Source: a virus. From it: a stretch of DNA of 64,000 bases. Numbering within the stretch: position 1 is the first letter of the stretch; every line of letters starts with the position of its first letter. Where the stretch lies: positions 1-64,000 of IMG/VR virus record IMGVR_UViG_3300032093_000065, one strand, 5' to 3'. A program made the translations under genes and the position numbers. This document shows positions 34,529-43,647 of this stretch, in pieces. The notes beneath the pieces were generated by a model that was not told where the DNA came from, made no database searches, and saw nothing but the letters and a program-made list of their open reading frames with translations.

Positions 34529-37500
34529 CAGCCTGCTCCGTAAAATTCGTTAATACCCAACTTTGCGCACTCTTCTTTTGTAATAGGTACAGACCATCTA
34601 GTGAATACGTCTGGAGGAGGAACCTGTAAATGATACGGACCTCCAGACCCTTTCCTGGTTCCGTCTAGGTTGCATGGCCACACATCAACCCTATCGCTCA
34701 TGCACTCCGGTATGACGCTGTTTACAACCCAATCGACGCAGTTAACCGGAACCTCAAGAACTACGGCGTCATGTACCTGAAGAACTATGTCGTACCATAA
34801 CTCAGGGTCTTCTGCCTCAAGCCTGTACCAGTACAGATGGTCAAGCGCCCTGGACATGGCGTCAGCCACAGCTGACTGGACAGGGAAGTTCATGGCTTGC
34901 CTTTGCTGTTCCCCTGCAACATCTCTTTCAGAAGTTTTTGTAAACCTTCTGTACCTTCCAAAACAGTTTACTATGTAACCAGGATCTTGGCTCCTTTCAC
35001 GGCATTCTTCAAAATACTTAGGAAGAGCTGGATACATTGAAACCAAGCCTTCAATAAGCTGACGAGCTTGATCAACAGTTACGTCAGCTCCTTCTTGTTT
35101 TGCTTTTCTTGCTGTAGCCTCAGCCTGTTGCCCGTAGGCGTAACCAAAAACCACGGCCTTGGCAGCACTTCTAAGCGCGCTTTTACCGATTGACTTTAAG
35201 CCTTGCTTGGTTGGCGGACAGCTTAGACCGAAAGTATTCACAGCCACGTTGCTGTGAATGTCGTAATAGTCTGGGTCGTCTTCAGGTAAACCGCTGCGCC
35301 TGACGTGTTCAGACATGTTTAAGTCGCCAGACTGCCAAGCCATGATAGCCAGCTCTGCGCCAGTGTAGTCTGCATCCACAAACACATGCCCAGGCTTGGC
35401 CCTTATTATGGACCTGAGAGGCATCTTGTACTCTAGCTGTATCTCTGATCCGTATCTTTTGAATACAGCCTTGTATTTTTCTTCAGCCGTCTTCCCCAAA
35501 TTTTGCAAGGGAGGTCTTGCTGAGGAGGCTCTTCCTGTTTCTTTGGTTTGGAAGAACTGACTCCTGACGCGATTGTCAGCATGAAGATAAGAAAGAAGGC
35601 CGGACTCATACTCAATACGTCCATCCTCATCCCTCACAGCAGAACCTTCTTCTACACCTTTTCCTGGCCTCAAGACGTACCTAGTAAGCTGAGCTACGTA
35701 CCTTAAGTCTCGCAATAGCTCAACGCACGGATGCTTGTCAGAAAGTATTTGAAGTACTTCTTTGTCCGTGGAAACAGCGTAGTCACTTTCTATGTTCTTG
35801 GCTTTTATTTCCTTCCACATCTTAGGCCTTTTGCCTGTAGACTTGTATGGCTCCAAGTACAAAGACAAAGCTCCCTCGGGCCTGACGCTCTTTGGTTTAA
35901 AAGTTTCTTTGTCTATAACGCCGTTGTACTGCTCACCAAACATCATCTCTCGACAATGTTGAACGGAGCTGGTGTTGAACTCAGGCCAGTTTAGTTCTTT
36001 ACGCAATATCTCAAGAAGCCTGTTCTTAGCTTTTAGATAATGCTCTGTTAGAGTTTCTGCTGTTTCCAAGTCTACTTGCAAACCAGTCATGTGCATTTCA
36101 CCAAACGCAGAGCTGGCTCTCATGGATACCCAGAAAGGTTTCCTGGAGTTATTGCCATAAGAATCTCTATCTAAAGCTCCTGGCTGATCTTCTTTTCCGT
36201 TAAAAAAATCAAAAAGACGCCTGGTGCAGTCAGCGTCATAGTTGCCGTAAGGTATTAGTATTTCATCAGGGCAATCGCCGTAACCTTCCAACTGCTCTGA
36301 GTTTATCTTGTTTTGTTCACAATAAGATTTTTTCCATTTCTGTAAATCTACGTCGTATCTTGGTACGCCTACATACCTTGTACCCAAGACTTCTAGCTTG
36401 AAATCTCCAGTCTCATTGACGGAGTGCGCGGCAAGAAGTGTGTCAAAACCTCCAAACTTTTTTGTCTTTTGATAACCAAACAATTTTTCTTTTCCGTTAG
36501 CCCCTGGAGAATCCATTGGAGCCACGAAGTTACTTCTTATGTCCAGTCCTACATGCATAAGCCAAGGCATGTCAGCGTTTAGGTAATGCCCTACTACTCT
36601 TACTTTTCTTTTAGGCGTATTAGTAAAAACCTTGCTCAACTCTTCTATGACCGCAGGTATTCCTCCCTCTATCTCGGACTCTCCTCCTTGGTTGTGCAAA
36701 ACAAAACAAGCAGCTTTTCCAGGTTTCCAGGAAATCTGTATTGTTCTGACGTACGCGTTTTTTTCAGTAGGGTACGAGCCGTGCCACTCAGCATCTACAG
36801 CTACAACGTTTGAGTCAGGCTCGTTTAATATTTCCTGTACTAAGATTTTCGCCTCGTCAAGACCTTTGATCGTCCTGTGGTCTATTACCTCTTCAGCCTT
36901 CTCCTGTCCTAAGATCGTGTTTAGAAAAACTCTGACAACTCCCTTAAGATCATCAGACCTTTCAGGCTTTTTCAGTACTGCAGCAGGGCTTATACCAGTT
37001 ATAACTTTTGCTGTAAAAAACTCATCTTCGCCTTTGCCGTCTTTTACTTTTATCTCCATCACCCTTCCTTGGGTGTTTGAAGTGGTATGGCCTTTACCAA
37101 GAACAGCAGTTATAGCTTCAGAGCCCAAAGCAAGTATGAAGCTTGGCCGAACAAGCTTTATCTCTTGCTGCAGTATCAGAGAACAGTTTTTAATCCAAGA
37201 AGCTTTGAAAACTCCTCCCTTAGTGTCTGGGTGGTCATGCTTTATGACTGACGTGATGTAAAACTGTTGTTTGTCAAAAAATCCTTCTTCTTCAAAACAA
37301 TTAGCCAGTATCTCTCCCGCGTTACCGACTAGAACTTTTCTGTTGTAGTGGTTCTTAACGTGAGGCTGCTTTACTACGATCATGACGGGAGACGGAACAG
37401 GCCCTGTAGCCTGCTCCGTCCACAGCCCGCCAAGAACAAAATTAACAGTAACTTTTTTATTTAAATACGATAACGGCAATACGAAATTGTCGTCGTACAA

Positions 37501-37722
37501 AGCTCTGTAGTATAAGGCTTCAAGCTCAAAGTCGTGAGTCTTGTAGTCTATACCGTCTTTTTTTAGCAGCTCAGCGTACTCAACAAAGTCTGGACCCGGC
37601 GCGGGCAAGCCTTCAAAATTCTTTCTGTAAAAAGGAAAATTTTTGAATAGCTCTGTGTCACCGAATCTCAAAGTTTCTAAGAACCTGAGTTCGCTGTACA
37701 TCTTTCTAAAATTATCGCTCAT
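34528..37722 (-). CDS. polA: DNA polymerase I with N-terminal UDG-like and 3'-5' exonuclease domains
   Basis: 1064 residues. Residues about 95-260 follow the family 4 uracil-DNA glycosylase pattern (VLVGNAGEIL, FYITSVIKHDHP, LVRPSFILALGSEAITAVLG) but the catalytic Gly-Glu-x-Pro-Gly motif is replaced by VVKQPHV and most iron-sulphur Cys are missing, so the domain is probably not catalytic. Then comes a DEDD exonuclease (VVAVDAEWHG, VVGHYLNADMPWL, DADCTRRLFDFF). The A-family polymerase follows: motif A FVDADYTGAELAIMAW, motif B RSAAKAVVFGYAYGQ, motif C LQVHDAVVLEV, with HDA in place of the usual HDE. This is the main replicative polymerase of the phage. Confidence 0.88.
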   Translation of the reverse strand: MSDNFRKMYSELRFLETLRFGDTELFKNFPFYRKNFEGLPAPGPDFVEYAELLKKDGIDYKTHDFELEALYYRALYDDNFVLPLSYLNKKVTVNFVLGGLWTEQATGPVPSPVMIVVKQPHVKNHYNRKVLVGNAGEILANCFEEEGFFDKQQFYITSVIKHDHPDTKGGVFKASWIKNCSLILQQEIKLVRPSFILALGSEAITAVLGKGHTTSNTQGRVMEIKVKDGKGEDEFFTAKVITGISPAAVLKKPERSDDLKGVVRVFLNTILGQEKAEEVIDHRTIKGLDEAKILVQEILNEPDSNVVAVDAEWHGSYPTEKNAYVRTIQISWKPGKAACFVLHNQGGESEIEGGIPAVIEELSKVFTNTPKRKVRVVGHYLNADMPWLMHVGLDIRSNFVAPMDSPGANGKEKLFGYQKTKKFGGFDTLLAAHSVNETGDFKLEVLGTRYVGVPRYDVDLQKWKKSYCEQNKINSEQLEGYGDCPDEILIPYGNYDADCTRRLFDFFNGKEDQPGALDRDSYGNNSRKPFWVSMRASSAFGEMHMTGLQVDLETAETLTEHYLKAKNRLLEILRKELNWPEFNTSSVQHCREMMFGEQYNGVIDKETFKPKSVRPEGALSLYLEPYKSTGKRPKMWKEIKAKNIESDYAVSTDKEVLQILSDKHPCVELLRDLRYVAQLTRYVLRPGKGVEEGSAVRDEDGRIEYESGLLSYLHADNRVRSQFFQTKETGRASSARPPLQNLGKTAEEKYKAVFKRYGSEIQLEYKMPLRSIIRAKPGHVFVDADYTGAELAIMAWQSGDLNMSEHVRRSGLPEDDPDYYDIHSNVAVNTFGLSCPPTKQGLKSIGKSALRSAAKAVVFGYAYGQQAEATARKAKQEGADVTVDQARQLIEGLVSMYPALPKYFEECRERSQDPGYIVNCFGRYRRFTKTSERDVAGEQQRQAMNFPVQSAVADAMSRALDHLYWYRLEAEDPELWYDIVLQVHDAVVLEVPVNCVDWVVNSVIPECMSDRVDVWPCNLDGTRKGSGGPYHLQVPPPDVFTRWSVPITKEECAKLGINEFYGAG

Positions 37723-37728
37723 GATCCT

Positions 37729-38769
37729 TCACCTTTCGGGCCAAAACTCATCTAGGCCAGCAAGGGTCCTTCCCTTGTTTATCAATGCCCAACAGTCTTT
37801 GAAAGTCAAAGACCCAGGGTCTTTGACTCCCTCATGACAGATATTGAACACAGGAGCCTTTGTGATCAACCTCAGTTGTCTTACAATTTCTTCAGATTTA
37901 TGCTGAGCGTCAGAGTCTAAAAATACAGCTATCGGTTTGTCGCTCCAAGCCCCGTAAACCAAAGTTCCTTGGTCGTCTGCCAAGTCAGAACCCAGAAGCC
38001 CAGCACCGCAAGACCCTACCCTCCAAACATCAGCAGCTCCTTCGCATAAAACAACCATAGGCTGTTCTTTGGCAACGTCATAGTTGTAGAGCATTTGCCT
38101 TTTAGACATGCCTCTCAAATTGTAATACTTTTTTATTCCCGTGGTCTTCCAGTCTACATCGCCAATGAACCTACCTTGCCACCCAACAAGGTTTTGGCTC
38201 ATAAACAACGGTATAAAAATTCTGTCTTTAAGAAGGTAATCCGCTCTATCAAAAACATAATTGCAATACCCTACACCAAAATTAAAAGACAGGTCGTTAG
38301 GAGAATAGCCCCTAGACGACAAGTAGTTAACGGCTGGGTGGTTTGGCTGTAACTCATTCAACATGAGTATGTCGCCAGGAAGGGATATAGGCTCCAAAGG
38401 TTTTCTAGCGTCAACTATAGTACCTTCTATGACTGGAAGCTTTATAGGCTCTGAAGAATTAAACAAGCTGGTGAAAAGCCTATCCCTGTTTAACTTTCCT
38501 TCCAGACCGTCCAAGCATCTAGTTTCGTTATAGCAAACAGACAACCACCTATGGTCAGTGAACCTGTGGTTTATCCATAGGCGATTACGCTGGTCTCCAC
38601 AAAAAGGGCAATTAACGCAATAGTACTCTCCTGGAGATACTATCTTTAAACGCAACTTGCCGTTTTCTTTTCTGTTAACCAGCTGAAGACTTTGACCCTG
38701 ATTAGCTACTTTTACGCGACCAAACAACTGACCTAGCCTTTCATACAAGGCTGGACACAAAACTTTCAT
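37729..38769 (-). CDS. DNA primase, DnaG type
   Basis: 346 residues. A zinc-binding region near residues 50-85 (YYCVNCPFCGDQRNRLWINH, with a later C in RC) and a Toprim domain: MVVLCEGAADVWRVG (Glu) and PIAVFLDSDAQHKSEE (DxD). The order zinc finger, catalytic core, Toprim is that of DnaG, though shorter than the bacterial 600 residues because the helicase-binding C-terminus is missing. It primes lagging-strand synthesis; the helicase gene is 10 nt upstream. Confidence 0.85.
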   Translation of the reverse strand: MKVLCPALYERLGQLFGRVKVANQGQSLQLVNRKENGKLRLKIVSPGEYYCVNCPFCGDQRNRLWINHRFTDHRWLSVCYNETRCLDGLEGKLNRDRLFTSLFNSSEPIKLPVIEGTIVDARKPLEPISLPGDILMLNELQPNHPAVNYLSSRGYSPNDLSFNFGVGYCNYVFDRADYLLKDRIFIPLFMSQNLVGWQGRFIGDVDWKTTGIKKYYNLRGMSKRQMLYNYDVAKEQPMVVLCEGAADVWRVGSCGAGLLGSDLADDQGTLVYGAWSDKPIAVFLDSDAQHKSEEIVRQLRLITKAPVFNICHEGVKDPGSLTFKDCWALINKGRTLAGLDEFWPER

Positions 38770-38778
38770 GACTACCTC

Positions 38779-40398
38779 TCAATCTATGTCCGCTGGAGAC
38801 GCTACCGGTTGTCTTCTTTGTGGCCCTTGTGCTGAGTCTGGAAGAGACAGCCCTGGGGCGTAGCCTCTTGTTGAGGATATGTTTTCAGAAATTCTGAACC
38901 CACTGATTACCTGCGTGTCGCTGAGAGATAATGCCCCGTAATGCCCTACGTGAACCAGCTCAGGAATTATGCTGGGAGGAGCTACGTCTCTAGACTTTGA
39001 CACGTGTAATTTTATAGCTTTGCTTTCTGGGTTAGCCCTAGATAGCGCGAAACAGAAATGACAGTTCTCGCCAAAGTCAGAAGCTTCAGAAGAGTCTGTG
39101 TGGCTTATCAAGTCATTAGCGCTTCTCTTGTTAGCCTCCTTATTTACCTGTTGAAGAATCAAAGCCGCGCAGTCGTACTTTGAAGCTATGTTGGCTCTGA
39201 CCATGTCTGGAAAAGCACCCAGCAAATGCCTTAGATGGTCTATCTTCATGTTGTTTAAAAGTATGTATCTTTTTACAAACAACTTGGCATAGTCCAGAAG
39301 AAACAAAGACATGCCCTTTCCAGTTATGCTTCTTATGTGCTCTATATTTGAATCTATCTCAGACACAAAATTTTTACCGGCTTTAGGGTTATTATCTGAG
39401 CCGGAAAAATCTATTATGAAAAAATGATCCTCAACTTGTTCAACAGCCATCTCTAACCTATTCAAGGCAGGAACGTCTAATCCAAGTATGTTTTCATACT
39501 CGTAGTGCCTAGGAGAACCGCTTAGAGCGCACCTTTCTTCATAGTGGTCCTTTATGTGCTTTACTGGAATCTTCGATAAGGCAGAGATAACTCTGTACTT
39601 TATTTCGTCAGGCTGGCCTTCGCAGTTAGCATATACAACAAACTCGCTAGAGTAACCGGCTGCCGCTTTTGCGTATTCAAGTCTTATTCTGCTTGCAGCC
39701 ATCTGACACGCTAGAGTTGTCTTGCACCCTCCGAATACCCCAAACAAACCATTTACTGATTTTCTAGGAAGACCTCCTTCAGTTACAGCGTTCATAAAAT
39801 CAACGTCTACATCAAAATCGACCCTGGCGTTTGAGACTTGCTTAAACCTTGGAACGCCTGAAACAACGGAGTTGCTTACAAGGAGCTGTATTCCTTGTAT
39901 CTCTGATTGAGACCTGGCTATTAGGTCTGATATGTTATTAACTTCTAAACTGCCAGAGCTGGCCATCGCCTCTCTTAAGCGTCTGGTTACCTTTCTATCC
40001 AACATTATTCTTCGCACATAGCTAAGAGCCAGATCTTCACAAGCCCTTAAGTCTTGGTCAGTGGAAGTTTCTTCAGTCAGATAGATTGATAGAATTTCGT
40101 CTCTGGCTAAGTCTTTTATTGCAGGGTTTACCCTAGCGCCTACTTCAACCAAAGCGCTTGCCTTTGGAAGTTTAACCGTAGGGTTAGAGTCGTAGTGCTC
40201 GTAAAGAAGGGATATGAACACTCTATAAACATCTTCTCCAATTCCATTAAGAGTGTCTGGAACGAACATTTGTTTTATTCGCAGCATGAAGCTAGTGTTA
40301 TGTAGCATTACGCTACACAACAAAGCCAGCTGGTCGTTGGTTATTGGAGATTCTACTTCTGCAACAAACTGACCTGAGTATCCTGGAAGCCCCGACAT
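38779..40398 (-). CDS. Replicative helicase, DnaB type, with altered Walker A
   Basis: 539 residues. N-terminal helical part (NDQLALLCSVMLHNTSFMLR...) as in DnaB; then the RecA-fold ATPase with P-loop GVFGGCKTTLACQMA, Walker B GMSLFLLDYAKLF and DNA/ring motif AALILQQVNKEANKR. The P-loop has Cys where DnaB has Gly (consensus GxxxxGKT), the same change as in the RecA-like protein. The C-terminus is Pro/Ser/Gln-rich. Replication fork helicase, working with the primase just downstream. Confidence 0.82.
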   Translation of the reverse strand: MSGLPGYSGQFVAEVESPITNDQLALLCSVMLHNTSFMLRIKQMFVPDTLNGIGEDVYRVFISLLYEHYDSNPTVKLPKASALVEVGARVNPAIKDLARDEILSIYLTEETSTDQDLRACEDLALSYVRRIMLDRKVTRRLREAMASSGSLEVNNISDLIARSQSEIQGIQLLVSNSVVSGVPRFKQVSNARVDFDVDVDFMNAVTEGGLPRKSVNGLFGVFGGCKTTLACQMAASRIRLEYAKAAAGYSSEFVVYANCEGQPDEIKYRVISALSKIPVKHIKDHYEERCALSGSPRHYEYENILGLDVPALNRLEMAVEQVEDHFFIIDFSGSDNNPKAGKNFVSEIDSNIEHIRSITGKGMSLFLLDYAKLFVKRYILLNNMKIDHLRHLLGAFPDMVRANIASKYDCAALILQQVNKEANKRSANDLISHTDSSEASDFGENCHFCFALSRANPESKAIKLHVSKSRDVAPPSIIPELVHVGHYGALSLSDTQVISGFRISENISSTRGYAPGLSLPDSAQGPQRRQPVASPADID

Positions 40399-40411
40399 CG
40401 CATCCTCCTTG

Positions 40412-41098
40412 TTAACTTCTGCCTTCCGTGACGCTAACCATCTCTGTGTCAGCTGCGTCCATAAGCTGACTTGTCAAAATGTTTTTCCAGAAAGATCCGT
40501 CATAGGCTTCCCTATTTCTTATGTATTGAAGACAAGCATCTTTTAAGAAATGATCCTTTATGTCAGAAAAACCCAGCCTAGACGCCAAGCAGTGACGGTA
40601 CAAAGGCGTCATAGGCAGGGTCATGTCTGACAGTATAGATCGTAGAAGCCTTTCGCCAGTCCATCCTTTCTTGACTACAAAAAAATTCCTTGTGTTCACT
40701 TCGTTGATGAAAACGTCTTCAAGTTTTGCCAAGTACTGATTCAGAAATTCTGCAGAAACGTCTGATTGGCAAAGCTTCAAAGCTGCCCTGGATATCATGT
40801 CTCCAGGCTCTGGAGGTCTAACTCCGCGAGTGTTGGAAAAAACAGAGCGTATCAAAAACAAAGGGTCTACTTTATTTTTGAAAGCAAACTCTGCTATTTT
40901 AGGCCATACTGGTTTAAACTCCCTGCCGTACTTGTCAGGTTTTATTTTTCCGTAAAAACCTTGAGACGCCGTACCGTCCCATTTTTGTATATGACCTTTT
41001 CCGTACTCGCTTTCAACGCCTGTCAACCTTGATTCAAATTTTCTCCTTTCTTGAATATAGGTTTCTCTGACAGCTGCAGCTATTGAGTTTTCCATCAC
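40412..41098 (-). CDS. Hypothetical protein, possible helicase loader or assembly factor
   Basis: 228 residues, mainly helical and basic (VRETYIQERRKFESRL, FLIRSVFSNTRGVRPPEPGD, FVVKKGWTGERLLRSIL). It lies between the UvsW-like and DnaB-type helicases, the place a loader such as T4 gp59 would be expected, but no sequence motif proves it. Overlaps the UvsW-like gene stop by 4 nt. Confidence 0.5.
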   Translation of the reverse strand: MMENSIAAAVRETYIQERRKFESRLTGVESEYGKGHIQKWDGTASQGFYGKIKPDKYGREFKPVWPKIAEFAFKNKVDPLFLIRSVFSNTRGVRPPEPGDMISRAALKLCQSDVSAEFLNQYLAKLEDVFINEVNTRNFFVVKKGWTGERLLRSILSDMTLPMTPLYRHCLASRLGFSDIKDHFLKDACLQYIRNREAYDGSFWKNILTSQLMDAADTEMVSVTEGRS

Positions 41099-42579
41099 TT
41101 TTTTCTCTTTGGAAAAGTCTGCTCCCAGCCTTGTTCGTCGTAAGTCTTCTTCCTTTCAAAACTTCTTTTCTTGAACCCTGGGTCAAAACTGTCCAAACAG
41201 TCTATGACTATACCATGTTCTTTTCCAGAAGCGTCATGCCTACGAACGACACGGCCCGGTGCTTGTATATCCATAATCTCACTAGCCCTGGCGTCTGCGC
41301 GAATTAAAACTGAAAGCATCGGAAAGTCTACGCCTGTAGACCATACATCCGTGGCTATTACTTTTTTAAGAGTTCCAGCTTCAAAATCTTTTGACATTTT
41401 GTCTCGGATAGCTGGAGTCATCGCGGGCTCATTTACAGTATCCAGCATTCCCTTGTTCACGCACTTTTCGTAATCAGAAGGGTCTATGCTGTCATAACAA
41501 AGTTTAAATTCAGGAAGCTCCTGTTTTAAATGAATAGCGTGGTCTAAAGTTCTTACCAATATAAGTATTTGATCGTCGTCGCTGAACTGTCTGGCTTTAG
41601 CTGCAATCATAGAGTTCCTGGTTTTATTGCGCCAAATACCCCACCTTTCTTTTACAACTTCTTTCATTCCTTCACACGGATTCTGCATCGATATGTCTAG
41701 CCACTCGACCTTGACCGGAAGAACTAAACCATTAGAAACAGCTTCCTGATAAGACATCTTGAAAATGTGAGGTCCAAACAAACCTTCAAGCACAAAATGC
41801 GCGTTATCAAACCTGCCTTCTGGAGTCGCTGTAAAACCGTACATCCTGGCATGTTGGTACTTAGACAGTTCATCCTTATAACTAGGAGCTGCCGCTTCGT
41901 GAACTTCGTCATACAAAACTATGTCGGCACAATTAGAAACCCTGTGGTCTACCAAGTGCAGGCTATCCGCCGTTATTACTGTGACCCTTCCCCATTCTTT
42001 TTTGCCGGCTCCAACTTGCCCAACGTTTGGAACAAATTTAACCAGATGCCTAAGAAGCCTTTTCATTACGTCCTTGCGTCTAGTGACAATGTGTATTCTT
42101 GCGTTGTAGAACAAAAGACAAATAGCGGCAAACAAAAACGATTTACCAAAACCTGTAGGGGCTACGATTATACCGCAGTCGTTTGATACTATCGAAGCGA
42201 GGCACTCATCTTGTTTGGCTTTTAACTCCATTCGTTCAAAGATTCTCTCAAATGAATAAGCAAATCTTTCAGGGTTAAGGCCGTTGTTTACAAAATTGCG
42301 CACCTCAACTTCAAAACCAAATTTCTCACAAATACCTTTTATCTTCTTAAGAAACCCACGCATAAAAACCAGATTTCCAGTTTGACCGTATTTGTACAGA
42401 GATCTTTCTTCGTAAACAAAAGGTTGATAAGATCCTCCCTTGTACGCGGCAACTCCTCTGTTTTGAACAACGTGAGTATATGTCAAACTTCTTTCAAGCT
42501 CTGCTTTTAGATTTTCAGTAAAATCTCCTTGAATATCGGCCAGGTTTCCTTGACTACGAATCAGAAAACTTCCAGACAT
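41095..42579 (-). CDS. UvsW-like SF2 DNA helicase
   Basis: 494 residues from the ATG at 42579 (MSGSFLIRSQGNLADIQ), preceded by AGGAA; a longer frame is possible but lacks a good ribosome site. Motif I GIIVAPTGFGKSFLFA, Ia HIVTRRKDVMKRL, II IVLYDEVHEAAA, III YGFTATPEG, then motifs IV-VI (QILILVRTLDHA, KVIATDVWSTGVDFP, DIQAPGRVVRRHD). This is the family of T4 UvsW and RadD/XPB-type helicases that remodel R-loops and branched DNA. The ATPase sites look intact, including a normal Gly-Lys-Ser. Confidence 0.85.
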   Translation of the reverse strand: MSGSFLIRSQGNLADIQGDFTENLKAELERSLTYTHVVQNRGVAAYKGGSYQPFVYEERSLYKYGQTGNLVFMRGFLKKIKGICEKFGFEVEVRNFVNNGLNPERFAYSFERIFERMELKAKQDECLASIVSNDCGIIVAPTGFGKSFLFAAICLLFYNARIHIVTRRKDVMKRLLRHLVKFVPNVGQVGAGKKEWGRVTVITADSLHLVDHRVSNCADIVLYDEVHEAAAPSYKDELSKYQHARMYGFTATPEGRFDNAHFVLEGLFGPHIFKMSYQEAVSNGLVLPVKVEWLDISMQNPCEGMKEVVKERWGIWRNKTRNSMIAAKARQFSDDDQILILVRTLDHAIHLKQELPEFKLCYDSIDPSDYEKCVNKGMLDTVNEPAMTPAIRDKMSKDFEAGTLKKVIATDVWSTGVDFPMLSVLIRADARASEIMDIQAPGRVVRRHDASGKEHGIVIDCLDSFDPGFKKRSFERKKTYDEQGWEQTFPKRKK

Positions 42580-42649
42580 GACATGACTTCCTTTCATGGC
42601 AAGGACTGAACTTACCATCTTATTGAAACCATTGGAGGTGGGTAAGAGC

Positions 42650-43633
42650 TTACTTGAAAAATTTTCTGTAAGCTTCAAGTTGCTCTTTAGACTTAAAGAA
42701 CAACTCAGGAACGAAAACGCTTTCTTTCCAAGGCGTTGGGTCAGGATACATGTACATAAGCCACTTTCTATAAACGAATTCTAAAAATTTTCTGCTGGCA
42801 AATTTTTCAGCCATGTCTTCAGAATGTCCTGTTCCGTCTTTGCCGGCTTTAGCGACTATCTCTGAGTCCATAGCTGCCCAATAAGCTTGAGCTATAAAGT
42901 TTTCTGGACTCTTATCTTCAGTGTCAAAATAGTTTTTCCAACAAGCTATAACTATTTTTCTTTTTGAAGCTTTTGAAAATATGGAGTTTGGAGCGTCTAA
43001 AACCCCATCGTCTTTTTTGCTGGAATTAAAATCCAAACCAAAATACTTATACAAATCTGTGAGACCGTCTGGGTGAGCCGGAGAAAAGAACCATCTAGGG
43101 TCAATGATTAGACCAGCCAACAAAGCGCAAGATTGATGATCTATACCAGGCACGAATGACGCTATCTCGTGCAAAGGGTGTCGGCTGTACAACAACTTAA
43201 CTTTTTCAGAAACTTTTGACAAATCCTCTGAAGTCATCATGTTAGTAAGAGTGTAAATATAAAACTCATCCTGTGAAACTTCGTGGAAACCTCCGGCAGA
43301 AGCGGCGTACTGCCATCTACGCATGTTCAATAAAACGTTTTCAGGAGAGTAGTTAGGCAAGTTGATGTATTCAACTTTTGGACTGCACACCTGCAATTTG
43401 CCTAGCTTTTTTACTCTTTTACGTATGTACAAGTTGTAAATCAATTCTGAATTTTTATGGTCTCCGCAAGTCATTACGGTGTCGCAGGACTTTAAAAGCT
43501 TGCTTGTGTTGCAAAATTCAGAAGCTTTACGGTCTGAACACTCAGGCATACCTTTCTTGTTTATATACCAGACTGTTCCTTGATAATCTGTGTAGAGTTT
43601 GAGCGCTGTAGTTTCTTCCACCTTGTCGCTCAT
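42650..43633 (-). CDS. Hypothetical protein (327 aa)
   Basis: Start at the ATG at 43633 (MSDKVEETTALKLYTDYQ) because GGAG is 7 nt upstream. Contains several Cys (MPECSDRKASEFCNTS, TVMTCGDHKNS) and Trp-rich segments near the C-terminus. Lies between the SbcC and UvsW homologues in the recombination operon, so a replication or recombination accessory role is plausible by context only. Confidence 0.6.
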   Translation of the reverse strand: MSDKVEETTALKLYTDYQGTVWYINKKGMPECSDRKASEFCNTSKLLKSCDTVMTCGDHKNSELIYNLYIRKRVKKLGKLQVCSPKVEYINLPNYSPENVLLNMRRWQYAASAGGFHEVSQDEFYIYTLTNMMTSEDLSKVSEKVKLLYSRHPLHEIASFVPGIDHQSCALLAGLIIDPRWFFSPAHPDGLTDLYKYFGLDFNSSKKDDGVLDAPNSIFSKASKRKIVIACWKNYFDTEDKSPENFIAQAYWAAMDSEIVAKAGKDGTGHSEDMAEKFASRKFLEFVYRKWLMYMYPDPTPWKESVFVPELFFKSKEQLEAYRKFFK

Positions 43634-43647
43634 GGTGTTCTCCAGGC

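Noticed and set aside
36632-37261. Plus-strand 209-residue frame
   Set aside because: Antisense to the polymerase UDG/exonuclease domains, with no upstream ribosome site and Ser-rich composition.
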